Below, in pieces: positions 1 through 7,548 of a stretch of 64,000 bases of DNA. A program made the position numbers and the translations under genes. Numbering within the stretch: position 1 is the first letter of the stretch; each line of letters begins with the position of its first letter. The stretch is from assembly GCA_047972135.1 (NCBI GenBank), contig JBKEAJ010000118.1, positions 17,802-81,801 of the forward strand, read 5' to 3'. Under the pieces are notes generated by a model. It did not search any database. It worked only from the letters and a program-made list of their open reading frames with translations, and was not told the origin of the DNA. The DNA comes from JBKEAJ01 sp047972135. GTDB lineage: Bacteria > Bacteroidota > Bacteroidia > Bacteroidales > Prolixibacteraceae.

Positions 1-330
1 TTCGGGCTGATATCTAAAGCCTGCATGAATTTCAAATCTATCGAGAGCGAAGTTCTTATAATCAGCGATATACAAAGCACTGCCATTTGTAAACCACGAA
101 GCCTCAAGGTAGAGCAAGCTCTCAAGATTTGGGTATCTCGATGGCTTCCCAAAGTTATTTATCTGAGTAATAAGCCCGTACTGAAAGCCAAAATCCGAGT
201 CGTAGGATATTACGGGCAGGATGCTAAGGCTATAACCTGTTTTTATTTTGGAAGAGTCGGCGGCTTGCGCATTTGTTTTGATGATGGTAGAGCCACAGAG
301 CAGCAGTAGTATAGTAAGTATTTTTCTCAT
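1..330 (-). CDS. Outer-membrane barrel protein, N-terminal part (cut by window edge)
   Basis: The reverse strand reads from an ATG at 330 through 110 codons to the window edge, so only the N-terminus is present. It starts MRKILTILLLLCGSTII and has a signal peptide ending near NAQA. The mature part (SYDSDFGFQYG, NNFGKPSRYP, EIHAGFRYQPE) matches, almost residue for residue, the N-terminus of the complete gene at 588-1871. The two are therefore tandem paralogs. The likely role is an outer-membrane beta-barrel of the BamA/TamA-like surface-antigen type; its substrate is unknown. The start is clear because the signal peptide begins there. Confidence 0.8.
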   Translation of the reverse strand, partial: MRKILTILLLLCGSTIIKTNAQAADSSKIKTGYSLSILPVISYDSDFGFQYGLITQINNFGKPSRYPNLESLLYLEASWFTNGSALYIADYKNFALDRFEIHAGFRYQPE

Positions 331-587
331 AAGATTGTTTTATCAACCGCTTTCCAGCAGCCATTTATTTATTTTTCTTAGTTCAGTTCTTCAACATCAT
401 ATTCATTCAAAAAAGTTTCGACTGACTAATACAAAGGCTATTCTACCACCAAATTATCTAAGTCGAAGAAAAATAATTCCCTTGCCTTACTCATAAAACA
501 AAAGTACAAAAAGTAGTCCCAAAAGACAACTTTCCTTGATTTCTCTACTCTGAGAAATAATTCTCTCCTTACTCATAAGGCAAAATA

Positions 588-1871
588 CTAAAACAAGTAG
601 CCGACAGTTGTGTAGACTCCCGAGTCGCCCAAAGTTCCGTTAAGCAATCGGGCGTAGTCGACACCTATAACGAAGTTTTCGTTCTGCACAAATCGTACGC
701 CCACGCCTACTGTGCTATTAAACATTGGCAGTTTATAGGCAAAATACTTGCTTTGCTCTGCTAGCGACACCCTGTCCAAATTCATCTCTGTTTCTTTTAC
801 TATTGAAAAGGCATCATAGAAAGCATTCAGCCCAATGTCGATATTCTGTTTGAGAATCCGCATTCGCAGAGCCACCCACCGAAGTTCAAAATTCGAGAAA
901 GCATAGGCATCGGCATAAGCACGATTTCTCAGCACTCCCCTAGCCGAATATTTCCCACCAAACGCAAAAAGCGGCGCTCTAAGTTGATCGTCGTAAATAA
1001 GGTTTTTGGCATAAATGGGAGTGTTCTTGCTTTTATAGTCTAGCACCAGCCTATATGCAAAGGTCAATTTCCTATCAATCAACATTATATACTGACGATG
1101 AACAAGAGACAGCGAATAGAAAGTATTTGTACTGCCTGCAAATCTGGGCGACACAAGCAACAAGACTCCCGCAAACAATCCTTTCTGAGGATTTTCGAGT
1201 TTCGTACGAGTATCGTATGTCAAACCAATTTTAGCTGTTCCAAAATATCCTCCGTCGGCTTCTGTTCTATCTATCAAGCCCCAATTTTGATATTTATCAT
1301 ATAGATTTTCAATATCCGAATAGTCGCTATCTTTCAGTTTTGGGTCTGCGATTTTTATATGTGTAAATTCAATGCCGGCAATAAGTTTTAGGCTTTTCAT
1401 CTCGTTGATATTGTATATGCCTGTTGCATAACCCATTATCTTATCATTCTTATAGCCATAAAAGACCTTCATGCTGTCTTTGTTGTTTACATTCTCACGA
1501 TTTGAATCGTAGCCGTTAAAGCCAAGAAAGCGCATTCTATTCTCGGGCTGATATCTAAAGCCAGCATGTATTTCAAATTTCTGAAAGCTGTAATTTTTGT
1601 AGTCTGCCGAATACAAAGAGCTGCCTTTTGTCGTCCACGAAGCCTCCATATACAGGGAACTTACTAGTTTGGGGTATCGTGATGGTTTGCCGAAGTTATT
1701 TATCTGCCCCATTATGCCGTACTGCAAGCCGAAGTCGGAATCGTAGGACAGTATTGGTATTGCTCCAAAATTATAACCTTCTTTTATTTTTGTGGAATCT
1801 TGCGTTTGTGCATTTACGACGAATGTTTTAGATATCAGTAGTAATACAATATAAACTATATTCTTTCTCAT
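588..1871 (-). CDS. BamA/TamA-like outer-membrane beta-barrel protein
   Basis: A 427-residue protein with a signal peptide (about residues 1-21, cut after NAQ) followed directly by a beta-barrel. No POTRA or other periplasmic domain is visible. The C-terminal half has the surface-antigen (D15) look: a glycine-arginine strand-loop motif GGKYSARGVLRNRAYADA near residue 310, alternating hydrophobic and aromatic strands, and a terminal aromatic residue (YTTVGYLF) as in barrels inserted by the Bam complex. Similar stand-alone barrels are common and uncharacterised in Bacteroidetes. A paralog lies immediately downstream (1-330). The function, perhaps surface transport or assembly, is inference. Confidence 0.75.
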   Translation of the reverse strand: MRKNIVYIVLLLISKTFVVNAQTQDSTKIKEGYNFGAIPILSYDSDFGLQYGIMGQINNFGKPSRYPKLVSSLYMEASWTTKGSSLYSADYKNYSFQKFEIHAGFRYQPENRMRFLGFNGYDSNRENVNNKDSMKVFYGYKNDKIMGYATGIYNINEMKSLKLIAGIEFTHIKIADPKLKDSDYSDIENLYDKYQNWGLIDRTEADGGYFGTAKIGLTYDTRTKLENPQKGLFAGVLLLVSPRFAGSTNTFYSLSLVHRQYIMLIDRKLTFAYRLVLDYKSKNTPIYAKNLIYDDQLRAPLFAFGGKYSARGVLRNRAYADAYAFSNFELRWVALRMRILKQNIDIGLNAFYDAFSIVKETEMNLDRVSLAEQSKYFAYKLPMFNSTVGVGVRFVQNENFVIGVDYARLLNGTLGDSGVYTTVGYLF

Positions 1872-1960
1872 TAATTCTTACATATACAGACTAACTCTTA
1901 TAGTGTCCAATCAATTTATCAATCTCAACATCAATATATTGAACATCCTTTATCATAATG

Positions 1961-1992
1961 CAAATATACCAATAATTTTAGACAAGCTCAAT
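1961..1992 (-). promoter_or_regulatory. Bacteroidetes-type promoter for the barrel gene
   Basis: On the reverse strand a TTG element is followed after 20 bases by TATATTTG (forward coordinates 1961-1968). This matches the TTG-N19-21-TAnnTTTG pattern of Bacteroidetes sigma-ABfr promoters. It lies about 90 bases upstream of the ATG at 1871. Confidence 0.5.
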
Positions 1993-2065
1993 ATTTCGCA
2001 AGCCAAAAGTATGTATCCATTCCTATCATAAAATGGCAAGTTAATATAAGCAAACAGCTATTAGA

Positions 2066-2299
2066 TTTATGCCTTTCAGGCATCAACAACACACCTTCAG
2101 AGACGCACGACAATGTATCTCTACATCCTTCTGTATTAAAAGGCTGAAAGCCTTTGGTCTGATAGCGTAGGGCTTCGCCTTACGAAAAGATAACTCCTAG
2201 TATATCAAACACTGAAAGTGCGATAGTCATTACTCGAATGTTTAGATTTTTGGGGGTTCGGATCTTCGGACTGACAGCCGGGCAGAAAATGTTCTGCCC
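2066..2299. repeat. Hairpin-rich intergenic island
   Basis: This gap holds a run of short inverted repeats and no convincing gene. TGCC-tttca-GGCA lies at 2070-2082, AAAGGCTGAAAGCCTTT at 2139-2155, CGTAGGGCTTCGCCTTACG at 2166-2184 and GGGCAGAAAATGTTCTGCCC at 2280-2299. The last hairpin recurs in variant form at 6244-6264. The island leads into the CATTG-type hairpin at 2322-2398. It resembles clusters of repetitive extragenic palindromes. Confidence 0.7.
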
Positions 2300-2321
2300 T
2301 TACATTATGTCCATCATCTAT

Positions 2322-2398
2322 CGTCATTGCGAGCGTCAGCGTAGCAATCTGTTCTTTGTAGGTAGAGATTGCCACGTCGCCAGCTCCTCGCAATGACG
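2322..2398. repeat. Dispersed CGTCATTG-type hairpin repeat, copy 1
   Basis: An imperfect inverted repeat of about 77 bp. It opens with CGTCATTGCGAG, closes with CTCGCAATGACG, and has inner arms GCAATCT and AGATTGC. Near-identical copies lie at 6158-6234, 35329-35405 and 48113-48188, and a truncated one near 41286. A short ORF across this segment is a by-product of the repeat. Confidence 0.85.
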
Positions 2399-2484
2399 TT
2401 CATTTGTTTGGCGGCATCATTTACAATTTACCATTAAATTGCTTATAGCCTAAGGCGTACGGCATACAGCATTTTTAAACTTTA

Positions 2485-2536
2485 AACAAATCAACGATTA
2501 AACAATTCAGCAGTTCAACGATTCAACAAATCAACA
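2485..2536. repeat. Short tandem repeat (CAACGATT/CAACAAAT type)
   Basis: Degenerate 9-11 base units built on AACAAATCAAC and TTCAACGATT are repeated several times just upstream of the next gene. AACAAATCAAC occurs at both ends of the block. No coding content is visible. Confidence 0.55.
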
Positions 2537-2583
2537 ATGCTGTTTACTTATTAGAGCCATTTTTATTAATTGGTCATTTTTAG

Positions 2584-2591
2584 TACTTTTG
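2584..2591 (+). promoter_or_regulatory. Probable -7 box for the AlbA-type regulator
   Basis: TACTTTTG fits TAnnTTTG and would give a 5' leader of about 30 bases before the ATG at 2630. No well-spaced TTG element is visible upstream, so support is moderate. Confidence 0.35.
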
Positions 2592-2629
2592 AGCCTAAAA
2601 TCACTAAGTTTGAGCATTAATTCAGACGT

Positions 2630-3556
2630 ATGGCATTACTTGACGAAATAAGAAAAGGCGAAAGTAAGACTTTAGAATTTAAGGAAGTTTTTACGGATAA
2701 AAAAAAACTCATTAAAACGATTATTGCATTTTCAAATACTGCTGGAGGGAAACTACTGATTGGAGTGGGAGATGACGGAAAGATTGTACTTGTGGTGGAA
2801 GTTGTCAGAGGTAATCAGAAGCCGTACTATCATAAAGCTAAAGGTCGAGATAATGGGACATACTTCAGATTGGGAGCAACAAACAGGGAAGCTAGTGCTG
2901 AGTATATCCAAGAGCTAGAAAGACAAAAAAGAAATATTAGCTATGATGAAGAGATATGCTATAATGCAGAACTGTCAAATTTAGATCTATCGCCACTTAT
3001 CAATAAGTTTAAAGATAAAGGAAAAGCTTTAGATGATGACAAACTTAAAAATCTCAAGCTCATAAAGACTGAATCTGGCAAGACTTATCCTACCAATGGC
3101 TTAATGATTATTTTGGGCTTATTTCCGCATTGCATTGTAAAATGCGCAAGATTCAAAGGGAATACTATGGAAGATATTTTTAACGGTAGAAGTGAAGCAC
3201 GGAATAGAGTAGTGTCAAACATCTTCAAGGAGTTAAGTTTAATTGAGCAATGGGGAACGGGGATAGGCAGAATAATTACAAGCTGTAAAGAACATGGACT
3301 AGATACTCCAAGAATTTCGGAACAAAATGACTTCTTCGACATAGAAATTAAGCGTTCTAAAGCAATTACGGACGAAAAAAAGGACATTCTACTTCATCTA
3401 CTTAACAAGTCAAGGGTAACAAGAAAAGAAGCTATTGACTTGTTGGGCTTACAGAAAACAAAGGTTCATAAAGTTTTATCGGAGCTAGTAGATGAGGGAT
3501 TAATAATAAAGCAGGGGCAAGGACGAAGCACCTATTATATATTAAAGGCAGAGTAA
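2630..3556 (+). CDS. AlbA_2/Schlafen-type putative regulator with two internal deletions
   Basis: This 308-residue protein belongs to the family of putative DNA-binding regulators with an N-terminal AlbA_2 domain (LEFKE near residue 15, FSNTAGGKLLIGVGDDG at about 34-50), a middle ATP-binding-like region and a C-terminal winged helix. Relatives are usually about 430-480 residues. Here two family blocks appear joined across missing segments. GVGDDGKIV runs straight into LVVEVVRGNQKPYY (about residue 53), and CARFKGNTM runs straight into EDIFNGRSEARNRVV (about residue 181), which skips most of the ATP-binding-like domain. The frame stays open. The C-terminus (residues 250-308) still has a complete winged helix. 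It is either a decaying gene or a minimal functional variant; its target is unknown. Confidence 0.7.
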   Translation: MALLDEIRKGESKTLEFKEVFTDKKKLIKTIIAFSNTAGGKLLIGVGDDGKIVLVVEVVRGNQKPYYHKAKGRDNGTYFRLGATNREASAEYIQELERQKRNISYDEEICYNAELSNLDLSPLINKFKDKGKALDDDKLKNLKLIKTESGKTYPTNGLMIILGLFPHCIVKCARFKGNTMEDIFNGRSEARNRVVSNIFKELSLIEQWGTGIGRIITSCKEHGLDTPRISEQNDFFDIEIKRSKAITDEKKDILLHLLNKSRVTRKEAIDLLGLQKTKVHKVLSELVDEGLIIKQGQGRSTYYILKAE

Positions 3557-3620
3557 ACTACATTATAACACAATGATACAGAGTAGTTTACAAGAGACAA
3601 AAGAGAAAAGATCGGGAATA

Positions 3621-5036
3621 ATGACAGAGATAAACGACATACTCGACAACGAGGTAATAAAAGCCGTTGCGCAATGCTCGCAGGACGAGGGGCTGAACGC
3701 CTTTATAATAGGAGGTTTTGTAAGAGACCTCATACTGCAACGTCCCTCGAAGGACATCGACATTGTTACCGAGGGCAAGGGCATTGAGCTTGCCGAGAGC
3801 GTTGCACGGAGTCTGTCGCCAGTTCCAAAGGTTTCAATTTTCAAGACCTATGGCACTGCCATGTTCAAGCACGGCGATATTGAATATGAGTTTGTCGGCG
3901 CACGCAAGGAATCTTACAAGCGAGAGTCTCGCAATCCTGATGTAGAGCCGGGTACGATTGAGGACGACCAAAGGCGCAGGGATTTCAGCATCAACACCTT
4001 GGCTATCAGCTTAAATCAGGTTGATTATGGCAAAATAATAGACCCATTCAATGGGCTAGACGATTTAAACAACAAGCTACTCCGCACTCCGCTAGACCCT
4101 GTTGCCACCTTTTCCGACGACCCTCTGCGCATGATGAGAGCAATAAGATTTGCCACTCAACTAAATTTCCGTATTGACGACAAAGCAATGGAAGCCATAA
4201 GCCAACAAAGCGAGAGGATAAGGATTATTTCCAAAGAACGCATTGCCGACGAGCTTAACAAGATAATGCTGAGCCAACGTCCCTCTTTGGGTTTCAAACT
4301 CCTCGACATGACGGGGCTACTTAAAATAATTCTTCCCGACGTAGACAAGCTGAAAGGGCGTGAGGAGATAGACGGGATAGGACATAAAGACGTGTTCTAC
4401 CACACCCTGCAGGTACTCGACAAGCTCTGCGAAAATTCCGACGATTTGTGGTTGCGGTGGTCTGCCCTACTCCACGACATCGGCAAGCCACAGACCAAGC
4501 AGTTTGTTCCAAATATTGGATGGACTTTTCATTCTCACAATTTTGTGGGCGAGAAGATGGTACCACGTATTTTCAAGCAGACCAAGCTGCCGCTGAACGA
4601 CAAGATGAAGTTCGTACAAAAGATGGTGGGTTTACACATGCGCCCCATCGCCTTGGTTGAGGACGGTGTGTCGGACTCTGCCATCCGCCGTTTGCTATTT
4701 GATGCAGGCGACGACATAGAGCAACTTATGACCCTCTGCAAAGCCGACATTACCACCAAAGACGGCAGGAAAGCAGAACGTTTTCTCAATAATTTCAAGA
4801 AGGTACGTACCAAATTGGTCGAGATAGAGGAAAAAGATGCCGTCAGAAATTTCCAACCTCCTGTTGACGGCGAAGAGATAATGCAAATATTCGGACTGTC
4901 GCCATGTCGTCAGGTGGGCGATTTAAAATCAGCAATAAAGAATGCTATCCTCGACGGCGAAATATCAAACGACCGCGAGCAAGCACTAGCACTTCTACTA
5001 CAAAAAGCAAAGGAGATGGGATTGGAGCCTCAATAA
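3621..5036 (+). CDS. tRNA nucleotidyltransferase / poly(A) polymerase family protein with HD domain
   Basis: A 471-residue class II nucleotidyltransferase. The N-terminal catalytic head has GGFVRDLILQRPSKDIDIV, with the two metal-binding aspartates in DID, followed by the RRRDFSINTLA signature. A middle RNA-binding domain and an HD phosphohydrolase domain (LLHDIGKPQ) follow. Known relatives add or repair the CCA end of tRNA; a poly(A) polymerase role cannot be excluded from sequence. The frame is open from 3573, but the ATG at 3621 gives the usual family N-terminus. It lies 65 bases after the AlbA-type gene on the same strand. Confidence 0.85.
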   Translation: MTEINDILDNEVIKAVAQCSQDEGLNAFIIGGFVRDLILQRPSKDIDIVTEGKGIELAESVARSLSPVPKVSIFKTYGTAMFKHGDIEYEFVGARKESYKRESRNPDVEPGTIEDDQRRRDFSINTLAISLNQVDYGKIIDPFNGLDDLNNKLLRTPLDPVATFSDDPLRMMRAIRFATQLNFRIDDKAMEAISQQSERIRIISKERIADELNKIMLSQRPSLGFKLLDMTGLLKIILPDVDKLKGREEIDGIGHKDVFYHTLQVLDKLCENSDDLWLRWSALLHDIGKPQTKQFVPNIGWTFHSHNFVGEKMVPRIFKQTKLPLNDKMKFVQKMVGLHMRPIALVEDGVSDSAIRRLLFDAGDDIEQLMTLCKADITTKDGRKAERFLNNFKKVRTKLVEIEEKDAVRNFQPPVDGEEIMQIFGLSPCRQVGDLKSAIKNAILDGEISNDREQALALLLQKAKEMGLEPQ

Positions 5037-5044
5037 ATGGTTCA

Positions 5045-6076
5045 TCATTCGGCAGTCGGTTTCACGATAATCTCAAGCCAAATTGGCAGGTGGTCGCTAT
5101 ATCCACCGATATATTTAAAGCCATTATAAGTTCTGAAAGTTTTTTTGCCGAGATATTTCTCGTCTTTCACGAGCAGGAAATCGCTCTTATTTATATGAGC
5201 ATCATCAGGGGAGGTAGATAAGCAGATGCTTCCGGCAAGCAGGTTTCCACTAACGATAAATTGGTCGAGTACTGACCATTGGTTTCTGTATTTATGAGTG
5301 CCTACATTGTTGTTCATAAGGTGGTAAGACAGATTGTACAGGTCTGTTTGAGATATTTCTTTTGAAGGCACTTTTGCTCCTAGATGTAGCAACAGGCTCT
5401 CATCAGCAGGCTCATCGTTGAAATCGCCCATACACACCACCACTGCGGTCTTATCATTTGCAAGAGCTGAGTCTGTCAGTCGTCTGAGAGATTGACCTGC
5501 AAGGGCTCTTTTAGCATCGCTCTTTTTCACACCCGAATATTTTGATGGCCAGTGGTTGACAAAAAAATGAATATAATCCTTGCAGCCCTCAAATCTACCT
5601 TTCACTTGCAGAATCTCCCTGCTGTGTTCCACCTTTCCGTCTATTATCAAGGGATAATGCTTAAAGGTACTCGGCGTAAACTCATCGGTTTTATACAGCA
5701 GTGCTACATCTATACCTCTAAAATCGGGGGAATCTTTATGAATAATTTTATATCCCAATTTCTTCAGAGGAGTTGTGTTCACAAGTCGCTCCAATACCTT
5801 TCTGTTCTCCACCTCGCAAAAGCCTATTACGGCGGGGAACTTATTGCCTGTCGAGGCAATAAGCTGATATATCCTTTTGCATTTTGCGGAAAGTTTTTTG
5901 TTAGACCAGCCTCGAATGCCACCACCCACAAACTCGTCGTCGGCAGTATCGGGATTATCCTCTGTATCAAACAGGTTTTCCAAGTTGTAGAACATTATCA
6001 CATGGGAGGTATCTTGCGCCTGGACGCTAATAGTGACAAGCATTAAACACAATATGACGAAGACATTTACCCTCAT
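5045..6076 (-). CDS. Secreted endonuclease/exonuclease/phosphatase-fold protein
   Basis: A 343-residue protein with a signal peptide (MRVNVFVILCLMLVTISVQA) followed by an EEP-fold domain. Visible motifs are MFYNLENLFD (metal-binding Asn region), GFCEVENR (the metal-binding Glu), VNHWPS, CMGDFNDEP and a C-terminal GYSDHLPI catalytic His. All core catalytic residues are therefore present. Members hydrolyse phosphodiester or phosphomonoester bonds; the substrate is unknown, and export makes extracellular or periplasmic nucleic acid a reasonable guess. The start at 6076 is preferred over 6085 because it opens the signal peptide cleanly. It converges with the nucleotidyltransferase gene with an 8-base gap. 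Confidence 0.85.
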   Translation of the reverse strand: MRVNVFVILCLMLVTISVQAQDTSHVIMFYNLENLFDTEDNPDTADDEFVGGGIRGWSNKKLSAKCKRIYQLIASTGNKFPAVIGFCEVENRKVLERLVNTTPLKKLGYKIIHKDSPDFRGIDVALLYKTDEFTPSTFKHYPLIIDGKVEHSREILQVKGRFEGCKDYIHFFVNHWPSKYSGVKKSDAKRALAGQSLRRLTDSALANDKTAVVVCMGDFNDEPADESLLLHLGAKVPSKEISQTDLYNLSYHLMNNNVGTHKYRNQWSVLDQFIVSGNLLAGSICLSTSPDDAHINKSDFLLVKDEKYLGKKTFRTYNGFKYIGGYSDHLPIWLEIIVKPTAE

Positions 6077-6157
6077 TTGCTCCAAATTTGTCTCTAAACT
6101 AATAAATTATAACTACTTTTGCAAGTATTCAATTACGAATGAGATACCGAATACAAA

Positions 6158-6264
6158 CGTCATTGTGAGGGGTTGGCGACGAAGCAATCTCTACCGACAA
6201 GGGACAGATTGCCACACTAACGCTAGCAATGACGATAATGTAAGGGTAGAACATTTTTCTACCC
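6158..6264. repeat. Dispersed CGTCATTG-type hairpin repeat, copy 2, plus adjoining hairpin
   Basis: 6158-6234 is a diverged copy of the repeat at 2322-2398 with arms CGTCATTG and CAATGACG. It is followed by GGGTAGAA-cattt-TTCTACCC (6244-6264), a variant of the hairpin at 2280-2299. The same two modules are neighbours in both places, in inverted order. It fills the gap between divergent genes upstream of pyrE. Confidence 0.8.
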
Positions 6265-6289
6265 TGCGGTTAGTCTGAAAATCTATACA

Positions 6290-6910
6290 ATGAAAGAAAT
6301 AGCAAAAGCACTACTAGACATAAATGCGATAAAACTATCTCACAAAGAGCCGTTTACATGGGCATCGGGATGGAAATCTCCGATTTACTGCGACAATCGT
6401 AAAACCCTGTCATTCCCTGAAGTACGAAAACTCTTAAAGCAGAGTTTCAGCAAGCTCATCAAAGACAAATACCCTGATGCAGAAGTCGTTGCAGGCGTTG
6501 CCACAGGAGCGATCGCAATAGGAGCATTAGTTGCCGACGACTTGGGCTTACCATTCATCTACGTGCGTTCGGCACCAAAGGGACACGGTTTGGAAAACCT
6601 CATCGAAGGGGTAGTCAATAAAGGTAATAAGGTAGTCATTGTCGAAGACCTTATCTCTACGGGTGGCAGCAGTCTGAAAGCGGCAGAGGCAGTGCGAGCA
6701 AGCGGAGCAGAGGTTTTAGGCATGTGTGCTATTTTCAGTTACTTATTCCCTATTTCTACGGAAAACTTTCAGAAACAAAATATAGAACTTACTACACTCA
6801 GCAACTACAACGAGCTGATTGAGCTTGCCTCAGAGAGCGGCATCATCAGAAGCGAAGACATTGACAACTTAAAAAAATGGAGAGAAGCCCCCGACAAGTG
6901 GGGTGTTTAA
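6290..6910 (+). CDS. pyrE: Orotate phosphoribosyltransferase
   Basis: A 206-residue enzyme that converts orotate and PRPP to orotidine 5'-monophosphate in pyrimidine synthesis. It has the PRPP-binding loop VVIVEDLISTGGSS (residues 115-128), the substrate-side SGWKSPIYCDNRK (26-38), the AGVATGAIAIGA segment (68-79) and the flexible loop RSAPKGHG. Length is normal. The start codon lies just after a hairpin repeat. The SRPBCC gene follows after 12 bases and is probably co-transcribed. Confidence 0.95.
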   Translation: MKEIAKALLDINAIKLSHKEPFTWASGWKSPIYCDNRKTLSFPEVRKLLKQSFSKLIKDKYPDAEVVAGVATGAIAIGALVADDLGLPFIYVRSAPKGHGLENLIEGVVNKGNKVVIVEDLISTGGSSLKAAEAVRASGAEVLGMCAIFSYLFPISTENFQKQNIELTTLSNYNELIELASESGIIRSEDIDNLKKWREAPDKWGV

Positions 6911-6922
6911 AGTCATATAGAT

Positions 6923-7372
6923 ATGAGTGTAGAGAAATACGTCAGCAAGACAAAAACCATTAATAGCAATATTGACAAGGTGTACACACATCTTTCCAAC
7001 CTAGAAAATCTGTCCAAATATTTCTCTGAGGAGGTAATAGATAAAATAAATCAGGAAGTCCCGCAGGTACAAATAACAGACGTTCGTTCGGACTACGATT
7101 CCATCAGAATAAATATTACAGGTATTGGCGAAACGGGTTTGAATGTTGTTGAGCGAGAGTCGCCTAAGCTAATAAAGCTAGCCACAGCCGAGAACTTTCC
7201 TTTACCCATCGCAGTATGGATTCAGTTGCTCTCGGTTTCTGAGCAACAGAGTAAGATGCGACTGACGGTACACATGTCGATGAACCTTATGGCAAAGATG
7301 ACTATTGGAAAAAAGATGAAAAAAGGAGTGGATAAAATGGCAGAGACACTATCAATGATGCCCTACTACTGA
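6923..7372 (+). CDS. SRPBCC (START-like) family protein
   Basis: A 149-residue protein with the START/SRPBCC helix-grip pattern. KTINSNIDKVYTHLSNLENLSKYF at the N-terminus resembles polyketide cyclase/dehydrase-like proteins, strands occupy the middle, and a long C-terminal helix ends GVDKMAETLSMMPYY. Such proteins bind a hydrophobic ligand, but none can be named here. It sits 12 bases downstream of pyrE, so a shared operon is likely. Its stop overlaps the end of a small gene on the other strand by 7 bases. Confidence 0.75.
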   Translation: MSVEKYVSKTKTINSNIDKVYTHLSNLENLSKYFSEEVIDKINQEVPQVQITDVRSDYDSIRINITGIGETGLNVVERESPKLIKLATAENFPLPIAVWIQLLSVSEQQSKMRLTVHMSMNLMAKMTIGKKMKKGVDKMAETLSMMPYY

Positions 7373-7500
7373 TTATCCTCTGTTTTAAGGGGCTTGCATA
7401 ACAAGCTCTTTTTCAGTGCGGTCTTGGCACATTTCTTGCACTCGAACTTAGGAGTATTTGGGTATTCGTAATGTTTATTTTTGCATGCTTTGTTACTCAT
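7366..7500 (-). CDS. Small zinc-ribbon-like protein (44 aa)
   Basis: A complete 44-codon frame runs from ATG (CAT at 7498-7500) to TAG (CTA at 7366-7368). It is highly basic and has the pattern KFECKKC...LLCKP, that is, C-x2-C followed 11 residues later by another Cys, plus one N-terminal Cys. This looks like a minimal zinc ribbon of the kind found in many small conserved proteins. Its 3' end overlaps the convergent SRPBCC gene by 7 bases. Support is the cysteine pattern and the fact that it fills the gap almost exactly; no function can be assigned. Confidence 0.6.
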   Translation of the reverse strand: MSNKACKNKHYEYPNTPKFECKKCAKTALKKSLLCKPLKTEDNQ

Positions 7501-7548
7501 ATCTCGGATTGATTATAATGATAACGATAAAGAATAACTTTTTGTTTT

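Noticed and set aside
2205..2393. ORF of 62 codons on the reverse strand
   Set aside because: It lies across the dispersed hairpin repeats; similar ORFs (35212-35448, 41310-41528, 48294-48521) arise at other copies of the repeats and have no protein-like features.
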